Shown here piece after piece: positions 24,575 to 35,169 of a stretch of 64,000 bases of DNA (position 1 is the stretch's first letter; every line of letters starts with the position of its first letter). Under the pieces are notes generated by a model, which ran no database searches, was not told the DNA's origin, and saw nothing but the letters and a program-made list of their open reading frames with translations. Both the position numbers and the translations under genes were made by a program. The DNA comes from Phlegmacium glaucopus (taxonomy: Eukaryota; Basidiomycota; Agaricomycetes; Agaricales; Cortinariaceae): contig MU130379.1 of NCBI GenBank assembly GCA_015039465.1, positions 863,270 through 927,269 of the forward strand. The letters run 5' to 3'.

Positions 24575-25287
24575 GAAAAGTCTTATAAGGTTATAAGCAT
24601 ACAATGAAGCCAAACGTGAACTCAGTACATCCAGGACTGGGAGAGTTTATTTCTTCGGAAGTAGAGTCACATGGCCAATGGATCATTTCGTCGTGCAAGT
24701 TTTGGGTTGGCCGAGGAGTCATGGAGTGACCGATTCTTCATCTACCGGATGATTTCTCGAATGTTAACTTGTCCCATGTATATTCGCTGGCATCGGAATT
24801 CGAGCCAAACCCCCGTGATTAGACTTTCTGTTAGGTGAATCACCGAAGTGTAACCAAAGAATAGTAGTAAGCAAAGCACGAGTTGACGATTTGTAAAAAC
24901 CACGTACTTTTCCGAAGTAGCTGCGCAATGCGAGAGTGACGCAGCCTGGCCTCATCATTGTTTGTAGCTCAGAAGCCTTGTAGGCTAGTTTAAATTTCAG
25001 GCCGTCATCCGAGTCCTGACGAGAATGAGGCTCGCAACTTTGCAGTATTTATATACAGGCGGCTGGTGATGTGAAGTTATCAAACATTTCATTGGCAATG
25101 GTTTGAGTAATTAGTTGAACCTGGAGTAAGACAGGATTCAAGTTGAACATCTGCTGGTTGTGGTAGACATTAACCGCACCAGTACGATGCCCTTGGCGGC
25201 TTTTCAAAAACAAATAAATAATGAAGAGTACCAATCAAAAATGTTACAAGGAGAACGACAGGAGAGACAGACCCAATTTATATTGTC
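24575..25287. other. Gap with no supported gene
   Basis: About 700 bp between the cellulase remnant and the SARAF-like locus. A 64-codon minus frame (24764-24958) shows no domain. It would contain the former cellulase promoter. Confidence 0.35.
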
Positions 25288-26298
25288 TTAGCGAACATTT
25301 GAGCCACCTAAACCGGTACTACGCCTCATAGGTCCCAAATTCGAGGGTCCTTCGCCCCTATCATTGTTGGCGGGTTGTCGGTAACCGCTACCACCTCCGA
25401 AGAACGAGGCACGTGGTTGAACGCGCTCCCAGTCGTAAACTGACTGGCGTGCAGGCGCCACGGTCCGTGGACGATTCCACAAATGGTTAGCCAAGCCACC
25501 GAGAGCAGCGCCAGTCCAAAACCCGGGTCGCCAATTCTGCCACCCCGGTACGTTCTGGGGATTTTTTGAGTAAGGTGGAGGTGGGCCGGATTGATTGTCC
25601 TGATGGCCACCCGGGAACCAATACCCAGAGCCACTGCTAGGACGGGAGGGTTACTTGATGGGCGGGATGAGCGTGAGTTTCTGTTGTCGCGACACGAAAG
25701 GAACGTAATGTAGAGCATGAAGGCGATAAAGGCAAACCAAAGTATCCAAAAAACTATGCTGGCCCAGTCGTAGTCTGAGGAACGGAGCTTCGTAAGTTTC
25801 AAATGCGGACAATAGGTTATGAAGACTTGCTCTTGGGGCTGAAAATGGGGGAATCAGATGTGCGCAATGAATCTGAAATTTGGACGAGTCGGTACTCCAG
25901 AGAACATGACCCTAAATATATAGTTCTGGATGACCTGAGATGGAGCATTTGCAAGAAACCATACCTTTGAGAACATAAGGATCCCCTGGCCTCGACCATC
26001 CTTCACAGGAGACCTCGACTCTGCCAAATCGCAAAGAATCAGGAAGGTCTGTTTCGCACTGAGATCATGATGGACATAAGTCCAAAGAAGAAGCTCTGAA
26101 ATGAAAGCGGGGAACCTTCCAATCAACCTCTGTGCCAGTGCCTCCCAGGCTAATGCATCTAACGACTTCTGGCTGAAATAACTTGCACGGCTTGCCAACG
26201 CAAACTAGTTGCGGCAGAGCAGAAGTACGTCGGGCTGCAGTGTACGAATCTTTGTAGAATGTCAACGACCTGATTTTGGCGAGTTCAACACGAGACAT
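25288..26298 (-). pseudogene. SARAF-like store-operated calcium entry regulator, apparently disrupted
   Basis: Fragments spell a SARAF/TMEM66-type protein: KIRSLTFYKDSYTAARRTSA, PQLVCVGKPCKLFQPEVVRC, SLGGTGTEVDWK|CETDLPDSLRFGRVEVSCEG, PGDPYVLK|GSCSLEYRLVQ, a membrane helix (SIVFWILWFAFIAFMLYITF) and a Gly/Pro-rich tail ending GGLANHLWN. SARAF sits in the endoplasmic reticulum and damps store-operated calcium entry in animals. Two short introns are sound. Three features suggest damage. No signal peptide precedes MSRVEL, and the upstream frame has a TAA. No canonical intron I can find joins the luminal part to the membrane helix in frame. The tail is one base out of frame at a C-run (CCTCCCG near 25645). 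Assembly error is an alternative for the C-run. Confidence 0.7.
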
Positions 26299-27370
26299 TG
26301 TGTCAAGTTACTCTGTTGAAGTAAGAAACAGAAAGACAGATAAATTGCATTCAGTTCTCTGCAAGTACAGGTAAGTACAGGTCGAGCAACGACGTGGAAC
26401 CAACGTGGCATTCCAAAAATGGACATTTCTAGTTTACGGGACCGCCTCTCCAGGCTGTCTCCAGCGAGCGTTAGCACTAGATACGCTGTTGGATCATGGG
26501 CTAATTGATCTACCATATGCCCAATAAAGCAAGACTGGATACGATTCTCCAAGATATTCCTTCAGGCATCGACCGCCAGTCTCAATTCTGATCTTCGCGC
26601 CTATATCTGAACTTGTCCAGGTCCACGGCAACAGTAGATGAACATCTACGCAGCCTCACCGTCCCTCTTTTGACAAGCTAGTGGACGATATCTAAAAAGT
26701 GGTTGGCCCAGATCCACCGATACAAAAATATGCCAAGCTTGTGTTTGTAAATTCTGTGGCCTCGATGATTTTCATTGGCAGGCACTGTAGGTGTCAATGC
26801 AGCCGCCAAGCGCATGGCAAAACCAATATGGGCGGCGACACAAGAACGGAGATGTTGGCTGTCTGTAGGCCACCCCTTCTGCGTTGAGAAAATTCAGTTG
26901 ACAGACGCAAGTTAGAGGCTGACACACTCTGCGCCTTCAAGCGTGGACTTCTAACGCGTTTGGCGACGGTTGATTGCAGAACCTTGGTCGCATTGGTTCT
27001 GCGATGTCGCTTGACTGCCGTATTCATAGATGGGCAACATGCCTCTTCCTGCCGAACCTCGTGTATTATTCATGGCTGCCATCCGTGCGATGCCAAGGCG
27101 GCGATCATTTGAGATCCCGTATGAAGTCTCTGTCCTCATCGACGTGCTCGAATCATGCTGTGAAGCAAGGTTGGTGTGATGGCGACCTCATTGCATGGTC
27201 CGAAATTCAAATCGATACGACCATGGCCAACACTGGTCGGATGTGCAACTTGAACACATCGATTAGTGGAGGCAGCTCATACCTGACCGTGAAGGCAGTG
27301 AGTTTCCCAGTCGAAATAGCTGAGTGTAGGTAAAATTCATTGTGATTAAGTGTTGAAAATATATATATCA
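26299..27370. other. Gap with no supported gene
   Basis: About 1.1 kb between the SARAF-like locus and the OPT transporter. Several overlapping frames of 60-120 codons exist on both strands, none with a domain. It probably holds the SARAF promoter and the OPT 3' region. Confidence 0.4.
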
Positions 27371-29920
27371 TTACAGAGTAGCGGGGCACCCGCCACAAAG
27401 GCCATGCCCGCATCCAATACAACTAGCAACTACTACTCCAAATGTCTTTAAGACTAATGACATGATGCTCATTACCCCTTCACCCAGAACAAATCCACTG
27501 GCGATGACAATAAGGCGGATATCCCCTCTATCTCTCGCATATCTAGTGCGATACACATATTCCATGATTCCGCCAACGAGCCGCGCAATGGAAAACGAAG
27601 GCGTATTCAGGAACCCAATTGCAAATGCAACCCCTGATGGTATCCATTTCGAAAACCATAGGTTTCTTCTGACAGCATAGATCTTCAAGGCCGAGAAGAG
27701 CCCGAATATAACAGAAAAAACTGCCATAAAAACTGCGCTGTTGTGCGGCAGTTGACCGTCACCTAATGATGCTTCAGTCTTTTCCTGAATACATTACTTG
27801 ACGAAGTACACGCACGAAGAAGCCTTGCCAAACTTAGCCACACATAAGCTGTAGGCGCAGGGAAAGAAGGCCCCGGAATGTCATAGGCGCGGTTGTATAA
27901 CCAGTACGCAGTCGTTGTGACAATAATTGATACGGATGAACCGATGAGTTGACCGAAAAATTGTGCTCTAGGAGATGCGTGGCACAAATGGCCAGTCTTA
28001 AGATCCTGCATAAGATCTCCAGCTCTACATATCGTCATCTGTCAGACGAGGTAGGTTTAATAGATGTTGTCTTACTGTTGAGCGCCAGCTTCTGCGACGC
28101 CTCCAGCAATGATATTAGCAACGATATTGCCAGGTTGGATCCAGGCGAAGAATAATTGGGATATCTTGCCTAAACCAGAGACAGGATTAAGATCTGTTTC
28201 ACCTAGAGCACGTACCCTGACGGATTTTATTATTATTATCACTGTTAATATGATGAATATTTGTGATTGTCTTACCCAATGATACTCAACATTCCTCCAA
28301 GAATAAAGCCAAGAAGCGTTGCCCAAGGCTTGATGCCGTCCTGGCCAAAAACTATCCAGACCAAGATAGTACCAACGACCACACTGACCAAAAGTCCATA
28401 CAGCACCCATGAAGTAGGCACTAGTCTATCTTCAGTCTCAGTTTCGTGGCCCTTAGCCTGAGAATCATTTTCGCCAATAGTCGTATAATTTATCCGCCTG
28501 GGTTGCACGACTTCCATGAAGTACTCGAACGCGACGGGAAATAGAGATACCAGACTATCAGCGCACATGATACCGAGTGATATCCATAGGATCCATCCTC
28601 GGGCTCCGTTCGACATATCACCGACAGGACCAGGAGCCCATCCAGACAACTTAGAGAGCGGTGATAGAATTGCCCACCCCACCAGCATACCCTGAAAATA
28701 GGAAGGATCAGACAGCAAATCTACAAGATAACTTGAAAACCAACAAGATTCATGCTTAGAGTAGTCGGGAATCCCATAATGATACCTTCATTTTTGGATT
28801 AGGTAAACTAATGTTTAATCTTGAATAACAAACCTTGGCCAACGTATGACAGACTTGGGGTGAAATACCATAGCCAATTTTGCGCCAGATAATTGCCGAA
28901 TACAGGGATTGCAAAAAGGACAGGGAAAAAGTAGGCAGACAACTGAATAGATGTTTATCATCTTCATTGGTATATGGAAAACAAACTTACTGTCAAAAAT
29001 CCTGAGACAGCAAAGCTCCAGAGCAGGTCGTGCCAACCTTCATGCTCAATTATCTCTCGCTCGGTCACATCCGCTTCGCGTATCCCCTCAGCTACGGGAG
29101 TCTCCGCGGCTATATCTCGACTACGCTCTTCGTCGTCTTGGTGATACCCTTCTCTATGCCTCACAGAGGTTTCAGGGGGAGGAAGTTGGTGTAGAACGGA
29201 TATTAGGTGGGCTGTAGCAGTTCCCGATGGGAAAGATAATTGTTCCTCAATAATCTGAAATAAATACATATATTTATATCGAGATAGATAAGAACTGTAC
29301 GAAACATACCACTTGTTTGCGTATGGGTGGCGAAAGGAAAACGCTACCCGTTAATCAATACGATAGAACGTCGAGAAACATTTAATTCACTTACCCGAAA
29401 AAGGCTACAGAGCACGACCATCCTATACTAGCTAACCATGTCAAGTGAATTGGTGGCGATCCATCTCGAGCCTGGGTAAGAAGAGTAAGGGCTGGTAGAA
29501 TCCCTACAAAGCCAGCTGCAAGGGGCATAGTCCCTGTGGCTACTGCAGTTGTTTGCACCACAATGATCTCCTGCGGCGTGAGAGGTTTAGGTAACATTCT
29601 CGATACAAGAAAGCCAATGAGAGCCGACTGTATGGACATCCTAGAGTTCTCCCATTAGTAAACGAATGGACTGGTTAACGAGCTAACTCGAGCGTACATT
29701 GATATCCAGCCGGACTGGAGTCCCAAGCTCAAATTCGTGAAACATATTAAACATCCAATGGCTAAACCCAATAATATCGCTGTGAACGTAAACTCCGGCT
29801 GAGAACTTTGCCCCTCTCTGAATTCCGATTTCAAGAATCTACGTAGAGATGGGATTTAGGTTAATTAATTGCCTTTGTGTAGATACAAACTCACTTGAAG
29901 ATGTATCCGAGATTCATCAT
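27371..29920 (-). CDS. OPT-family (oligopeptide / metal-chelate) transporter
   Basis: Polytopic membrane protein of the OPT superfamily. From ATG 29920 (MMNLGYIFK) exons give EFTFTAILLGLAIGCLICFT, NLSLGLQSGWIS and MSIQSALIGFLVSRMLPKPL. TPQEIIVVQTTAVATGTMP and EEQLSFPSGTATAHLI follow, both hallmarks of this family. A long hydrophilic loop with many acidic residues is next, then LWSFAVSGFLTLSAYF, WLWYFTPSLSYVGQG, GWAILSPLSKLSGWAPGP and ALGETDLNPVSGLGKISQLF. GAQQAGDLMQDLKTGHL and a final set of helices end at TAA 27371. The family moves small peptides or metal-peptide chelates, usually with protons, across plasma or vacuolar membranes; the substrate here is unknown. All exons traced join in frame. 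The start is 211 bp from that of the divergent methionyl-tRNA synthetase gene. Confidence 0.88.
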
Positions 29921-30131
29921 ATATTTGCAGCCAACATTTGAATTGTGGTGGGCAAAGAAGAGCTCGACGTGGTCAATTATAATAAGGGAATGGTTGCCGC
30001 TCTGCCGGTGCTCGCGTGAGGGGCGCGTTGTTTGGTCGAGGAAAGGTTATTTGGTCGATCGAGTCATGCCAATGAGTCTTGTGAGAACTCATCGATTGAC
30101 TACCACTTTCTTGTCCTATCGCAGTATCTCT
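29921..30131. promoter_or_regulatory. Shared 211-bp region between divergent OPT and MetRS genes
   Basis: The start codons of the minus-strand OPT gene and the plus-strand methionyl-tRNA synthetase gene lie 211 bp apart, so both promoters must lie here or overlap the 5' exons. No clear TATA box was seen. Confidence 0.5.
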
Positions 30132-32847
30132 ATGGCACAAAAAATAAGAACCGATGAGGGTGTACTGCGAGTGATATCGCCGCCTGGCCAAGAAGCACCG
30201 TAAAGGTTGCCTTTTTATCATATGCAACTTATCTTACAGATCAGACCTGCGTAGATTGCCTAAGGAAGGCGAAAAAAATGTCCTTATCACATCTGCTCTT
30301 CCATATTGCAATAACGTTCCTCATCTGGGTACGTTCCTATATTCTTCTTCCTATCCCCGACTAAAGGCCATCACCAGGTAATATCATTGGAAGTACTCTG
30401 AGTGCAGATGTTTTCAGTCGGTATGTTACAAGGAACGACTACAGATTTTTTGGCGTGCTTACCATCTGATAGATATAACCGTGTGTTTCATGGGTTGCCA
30501 ACGTCCATTCGATCATAAAATGTTACCTTCTAGGAACCAGAAATAGGCGTACGTTATACATCTGCGGTACAGATGAATATGGAACTGCGACAGAAACTCA
30601 AGCCTTGAAGGAAGGAATCACTCCCCGTGAACTTTGCGATAAATACAATGTTCTGCATAAAGAGACGTACGAATGGTTCGACATTGGGTGTGTGCATTCA
30701 TGGTGAAATCAAAATGGGGTCAGCTAATAATCCTTCTTCTTTCCAGGTTTGATTATTTTGGTCGTACCTCGACTCCGTTGCATTCAGAGTATGTTTACCT
30801 AAATCAAGATTTGTTCATTATGTTAATTTGGTTTTTTTCCCCCCAGAATTTCCCAAGAAATATACACCAACCTTGGAAAGAATGGACTACTAGAAAGACA
30901 AGAGAAAGAACAAACATACTGTGAAGGATGTCCAAAGTAAGTTCCTTATTCTTCACCTAACAATGTTTTCCTGAACCACTCTAGGTTTTTGGCAGATCGA
31001 TTTGTAGAGGGAATTTGTCCACATTGTGGCTACGAGGATGCTCGTGGTGATCAATGTGATGGGTGCAGTCGCACTTTAGATGCTATCGAATTAATCAAAC
31101 CTCGATGTCTTGTTGATAAGACACATACCGTTACCACACGTACATCAGCCCACATGTATTTGAAACTCGACACCATCCAACCCCGCACTGAGGAATGGAT
31201 CAAACAGTCTTGGAAAGCTGGGAAATGGTCACCAAACGCCGTGGTCAACGCCGAAGGAGAGATCATTGACGCTCGTCTGAAGAATGGTCTTCTTCCAACA
31301 CCTCTGACCCGAGATCTGAAATGGGGAGTTCCAGTTCCTATCGAAGACGACGATAGTCTTGGAATGAATGGCAAAGTTCTCTGTAGGTTGTTGCATATTT
31401 TGTCGGATATGTTCTGAAGATTTTTCTTTTAAACAGACGTTTGGGTAGGTTTAGCATCCCGCATCTCATGATTTGACCCTGAAGTTTTGTTAGTTTGATG
31501 CACCCATAGGATACCCTAGCATAACCGCAAGCTATATGCCTCACTGGAAGCAATGGTGGTTTAACCCCAAGAATGTAGATTTATACCAATTCATGGGCAA
31601 AGACAACGTCTACTTCCATACAGTTTACTGGCCATCAGTTCAGATTGGTGATGGTCGCGACTGGACGAAGCTGCATCATTTGTCGACGACAGGTACGATG
31701 TCCTGCGTTTGTATCATATTATCTAGTTTGACTCTCCGGTACAGAATACTTGAACTATGAGGGCGGTAAGTTCTCGAAGAGTAAAAACCGTGGTGTGTTT
31801 GGTCCAGCGGCCAAAGAGACCGGAATCCCAGCGTCAGTTTGGCGATATTACCTGCTATCAACTAGACCAGAAACAGCAGATGCCATGTTTTCATGGGCGG
31901 ACTGTGTAAGCCTTGATAGCTGAACAGGGGGATTGCTGATTAACTCTTGAACCAGATTGCAGCTAATAACAACGTTCTTTTGAACAAGTAGGTCCCACTG
32001 CGTTTTTTTTTGCAACTGCTGCTCATTATGATCTAGTTTCGGCAATTTCGTCAATCGTGCTCTCAAATTTGTGTCTTCTCAATATAACGGTGTGATACCC
32101 GACGGAGAAGATGCTCCAGGTCCCTATTCCCCCAATGATGCCAATGACGCCGACTTTATATCCAACATCAACGCGTTATTGAAAGACTATACTGATGCCC
32201 TAGACGTCGTCAAAATTCGTCTAGGACTTCAAACCGTTATGCTCATTTCAAGCCGTGGAAACACTTATCTTCAATCATCGGGGCTTAACAAGGCTCTGAT
32301 CGCGTCCAATCCAAAACGATGTGCTCAGGTTGTTTCGCGAGCCATTAACCTCATCTACGTGCTATCCAGTCTCATATATCCTTTCATGCCCGCAACATCC
32401 GATTCTATCTTGACTCAGCTTAATGCTCCGGCCCGCGCAGTACCTGAACTCCTCTCCAATGATCTCCTCGCAGGTCATACTATCGGAATCCCCGAGCATC
32501 TGTTCAAAAAGATCGAAGAAAACATGGAAGAGGTGTGGCGTCTAAAATTCAAGGGAATTGATGAGAGCGTTTCGGAGTCAGCAGTTGGGACACCTGACCC
32601 TCTCAAAACAGCTCCCGGTCAATCTAAGCGGAAAGCAGCAAAGAAGGCGGCCGCTACCTCGCCCGTCGTTGATGGACCCAAGTCTGCCGAGGTTTTGGCG
32701 TTGGAAGCCAAGATCGCAGAGCAGGGCCAAGCGATCCGCGAGTTGAAGGCACAAACGCCAAAAACCCCAGAAGTAGACGCTCAAATCAAAGCTGCAGTTG
32801 ATGATTTGAAAGCGTTGAAGACAGATTTAGAAAATGCGCAGAAATAG
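30132..32847 (+). CDS. MES1: Cytosolic methionyl-tRNA synthetase with C-terminal WHEP-like tail
   Basis: Charges tRNA-Met with methionine in the cytosol. Exon 1 (30132-30199) begins [20 protein letters not shown]. Exon 2 (30240-30328) and exon 3 (from 30378) build the class I signature [19 protein letters not shown], where PHLG is the HIGH-type motif. Then follow [14 protein letters not shown], a zinc-binding connective domain ([29 protein letters not shown]), LYVWFDAPIGY and the KMSKS-type loop [12 protein letters not shown]. The anticodon-binding helices come next. The tail ([38 protein letters not shown]) looks like a WHEP helix-turn-helix RNA-binding segment. The N-terminus lacks the GST-like domain that yeast MES1 uses to bind Arc1. 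Start and splice joins agree in frame; the gene is complete. Confidence 0.95.
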
Positions 32848-33412
32848 AAATAATAGAACATGGAAAAAAGTTGTAACGTTGTATTCAATATGCCCTGGAA
32901 AATATGGGCTGTAAATCAAGTGGTTTGAAGTTCTTTGTTGACAGCCATGTCCATAAAAGGTCTAGACATTGGGTACTGCGTCCTGAGTTGATCAACAATA
33001 TTTGAACGACCTTGCAATTACAGTCTCACAGGGAGGATTGTAGAGTCAGGTCTCTGTATCCACCACTACCAGCGACGACCCCAACAAAATTTCCGCTTCT
33101 GTTGCTTGGTATCGAGTTGAGCGTAAGAGATACGATGAATCAAGCGTAGGGCGATCAAAGAATAAACATAGGATAAAAAGCAATGATGAATATTTCCTTG
33201 AGATGAATCTTGTTCGAATAAAAATTGCTTGTAAACCGAGCATTTAAAGGTTTTCGTCGGTTAGATATTGGGCTCTGCTAAGGCCCGAAAAAGTCTGGAC
33301 GTTGGGTAATATGGCCAGTAAATCAGCTTTGCGATCCGGCCACAATGAAGAAGAATGCACATGTAGATTAAGAGTGTGTAGTCCCCATTGCGGGATGGAT
33401 ATCTGGTAGATA
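32848..33412. other. Intergenic region between convergent genes
   Basis: About 565 bp between the MetRS stop and the F-box gene stop on the opposite strand, so it should hold two 3' untranslated regions. No coding or repeat signal is seen. Confidence 0.45.
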
Positions 33413-34821
33413 TTAAATAACAACTAATTGAACTTTCAAGGGTAGACTCACCCTTTTCTGAGTGTCGGACGGGTAAAGAAAATTTAGAGTCAAAACCTCA
33501 AGACTGGGGAGATTGATGGCAAGATGCTGAAAGATGCTAGGCTTAAGAGAAAAAATAGATATCTCTAGTTCGCGAAGGATGCCAGGGGAAGCAAGATCTG
33601 TGACAAGCAGGGAAAGTACGCCGTCCGCCAATCTTTGTTCTTTGATTGTCAGCGAAGTGAGAGTGGCCTTGTACTGGATAAAATAGGATACAAAACTAGT
33701 ATTGTAGATTGACGGTGAATAGGATAGGTTGACGGACAGCCGTTCGATAACAGGTAGCGGGACTCGAAAACATTCCTGCGAGGACAATATGCTCGGGTAT
33801 GGATAGTCCCTGCAGCGGGAGGTTATCCCAATGTTGAGGTCGCGTATTCGAGTTTGGTGAGTAAGTAAAAATTGGTAGAGTCCTAAATAGTCTGCCTCAA
33901 CTAGGCTTTCAAACGATTGTTCGAGCCTGAACGTCTGAAGAGATGGCATAGAAGTGAGATGTTGCAAGAGAAAGAAAAGTTTAATGCCTTCCGGCGCTTC
34001 CAAGGCCAAAGATGTGATGGTTTTGTGGCCATTGATGAAAGGTAATAGAGTTTTTGGCAGTATGACAGTTTCGTCAGAGGCACTGTAGGCGCGCAAAATC
34101 CGGACGGATAGAGTTCGAAGATTGGTGAGTTTGGTAGGACCGGTGGGTAGAACCAAATGTAAATCCTCCAGAGGCACACTAAGGTCCAGAGTCGTCAGAT
34201 TTCGTCCAAAGGCCTGCCAACCTTCGACAAAAGGAGAAGGAGTCGCCTGTGAAAAAGGGACATGGTCCTCAGCTTGGATGTCAATATTCAAAGATGTCAA
34301 AGACGTCAAGTTCTTCATGATATTAAAGACCATCTTCTGAATGGTTTTGGGTTTTAACCCTCGTATTCTGTCGACTTCTGGCCTATCTGTTGGGCTTGAT
34401 ATGGACTGAAATCGAGCGAGAAGATTTTCTGCCATCCTTTTGTGAGCCCATTTACCCCGTTCTTGCTGAAGCAAATGGCATAGATGACCAGGCTGACAAG
34501 TGAACGTCCTCACTCGGCAAGCGATATCAGGTTCCCTGTACGTTCCGGTCCTGTAAGCACAGTCAATAATAATATGTTGAGATTGAATACAAACACAAGT
34601 CGAGCAAGAGTTTTCATGGTCTGCTTCTGGAATAAGAAGCCGAAATTTGCAGTTTTGTAGCGTTCGTCCATTGCTATGCTGAGTAAAGAATGATTAAGAG
34701 TGTATAGTTGCTTCACTTCTGCCGGCGGGAGAAAGCTAGTAATATGTCGCCAAACGTCGTAGGGAACATTCTCAATAACATTGTAGCGATTAGGATTAGG
34801 GAGGATCGGACTGGATATCAT
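33413..34821 (-). CDS. F-box/LRR-like protein
   Basis: Two exons. The first, from ATG 34821, contains the F-box ENVPYDVWRHITSFLPPAEV and the usual sequel LYTLNHSLLSIAMDERYKTA. A short intron (GTGTTT...TTACAG, near 34540-34590) joins ARLV to TGTYREPDIACRVRTF. The remaining about 360 residues hold irregular leucine-rich repeats (MKNLTSLTSLNIDIQ, RNLTTLDLSVPLEDLHL, LTNLRTLSVRI, LPSLEVLTLNFLYP). The protein probably acts as a substrate receptor in an SCF ubiquitin ligase; the target is unknown. It differs in sequence from the F-box protein at 5.3-6.7 kb, so this is not a tandem copy. Confidence 0.8.
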
Positions 34822-35169
34822 GATGGTCTTGTACCAAAGTCCGTCACATGGACGATGCACACTAGCTACTTTAGTTATAAACCTTACAGAAGACCCTCGA
34901 TCATCGTCATACAATATATAATCTCAGCAAAACTTGCATTTCCCTGATAAAATGCGGACCTTGATATATAAACCCCTCATCTCGATTTGAGTCTAGGGAT
35001 AAGCCGGTGTTCGACGTTCAAGCTCAAGCGCCCGTTACGGCAGTCTCCCGGAGAGGCAGACACCGATGCTCTGTGAAGTCACGGCTGATTTTAAGAAATC
35101 CTCTAGCCTAAACCTGAACATGAAAAAGCATAATATTTCCCTAGATCCGTTATAGTACAGATGATAGCA
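34822..35169. other. Intergenic region
   Basis: About 350 bp between two minus-strand genes, containing the F-box promoter and the 3' end of the BAR-like gene. Nothing distinctive is seen. Confidence 0.4.

Noticed and set aside
25645..25662. An 18-bp GT...AG stretch (GTAACC...CCTAG) that would nominally repair the SARAF tail
   Set aside because: Far shorter than any workable fungal intron (others here are about 50-60 nt), and it does not leave the correct phase. A one-base loss in the C-run explains the shift better.
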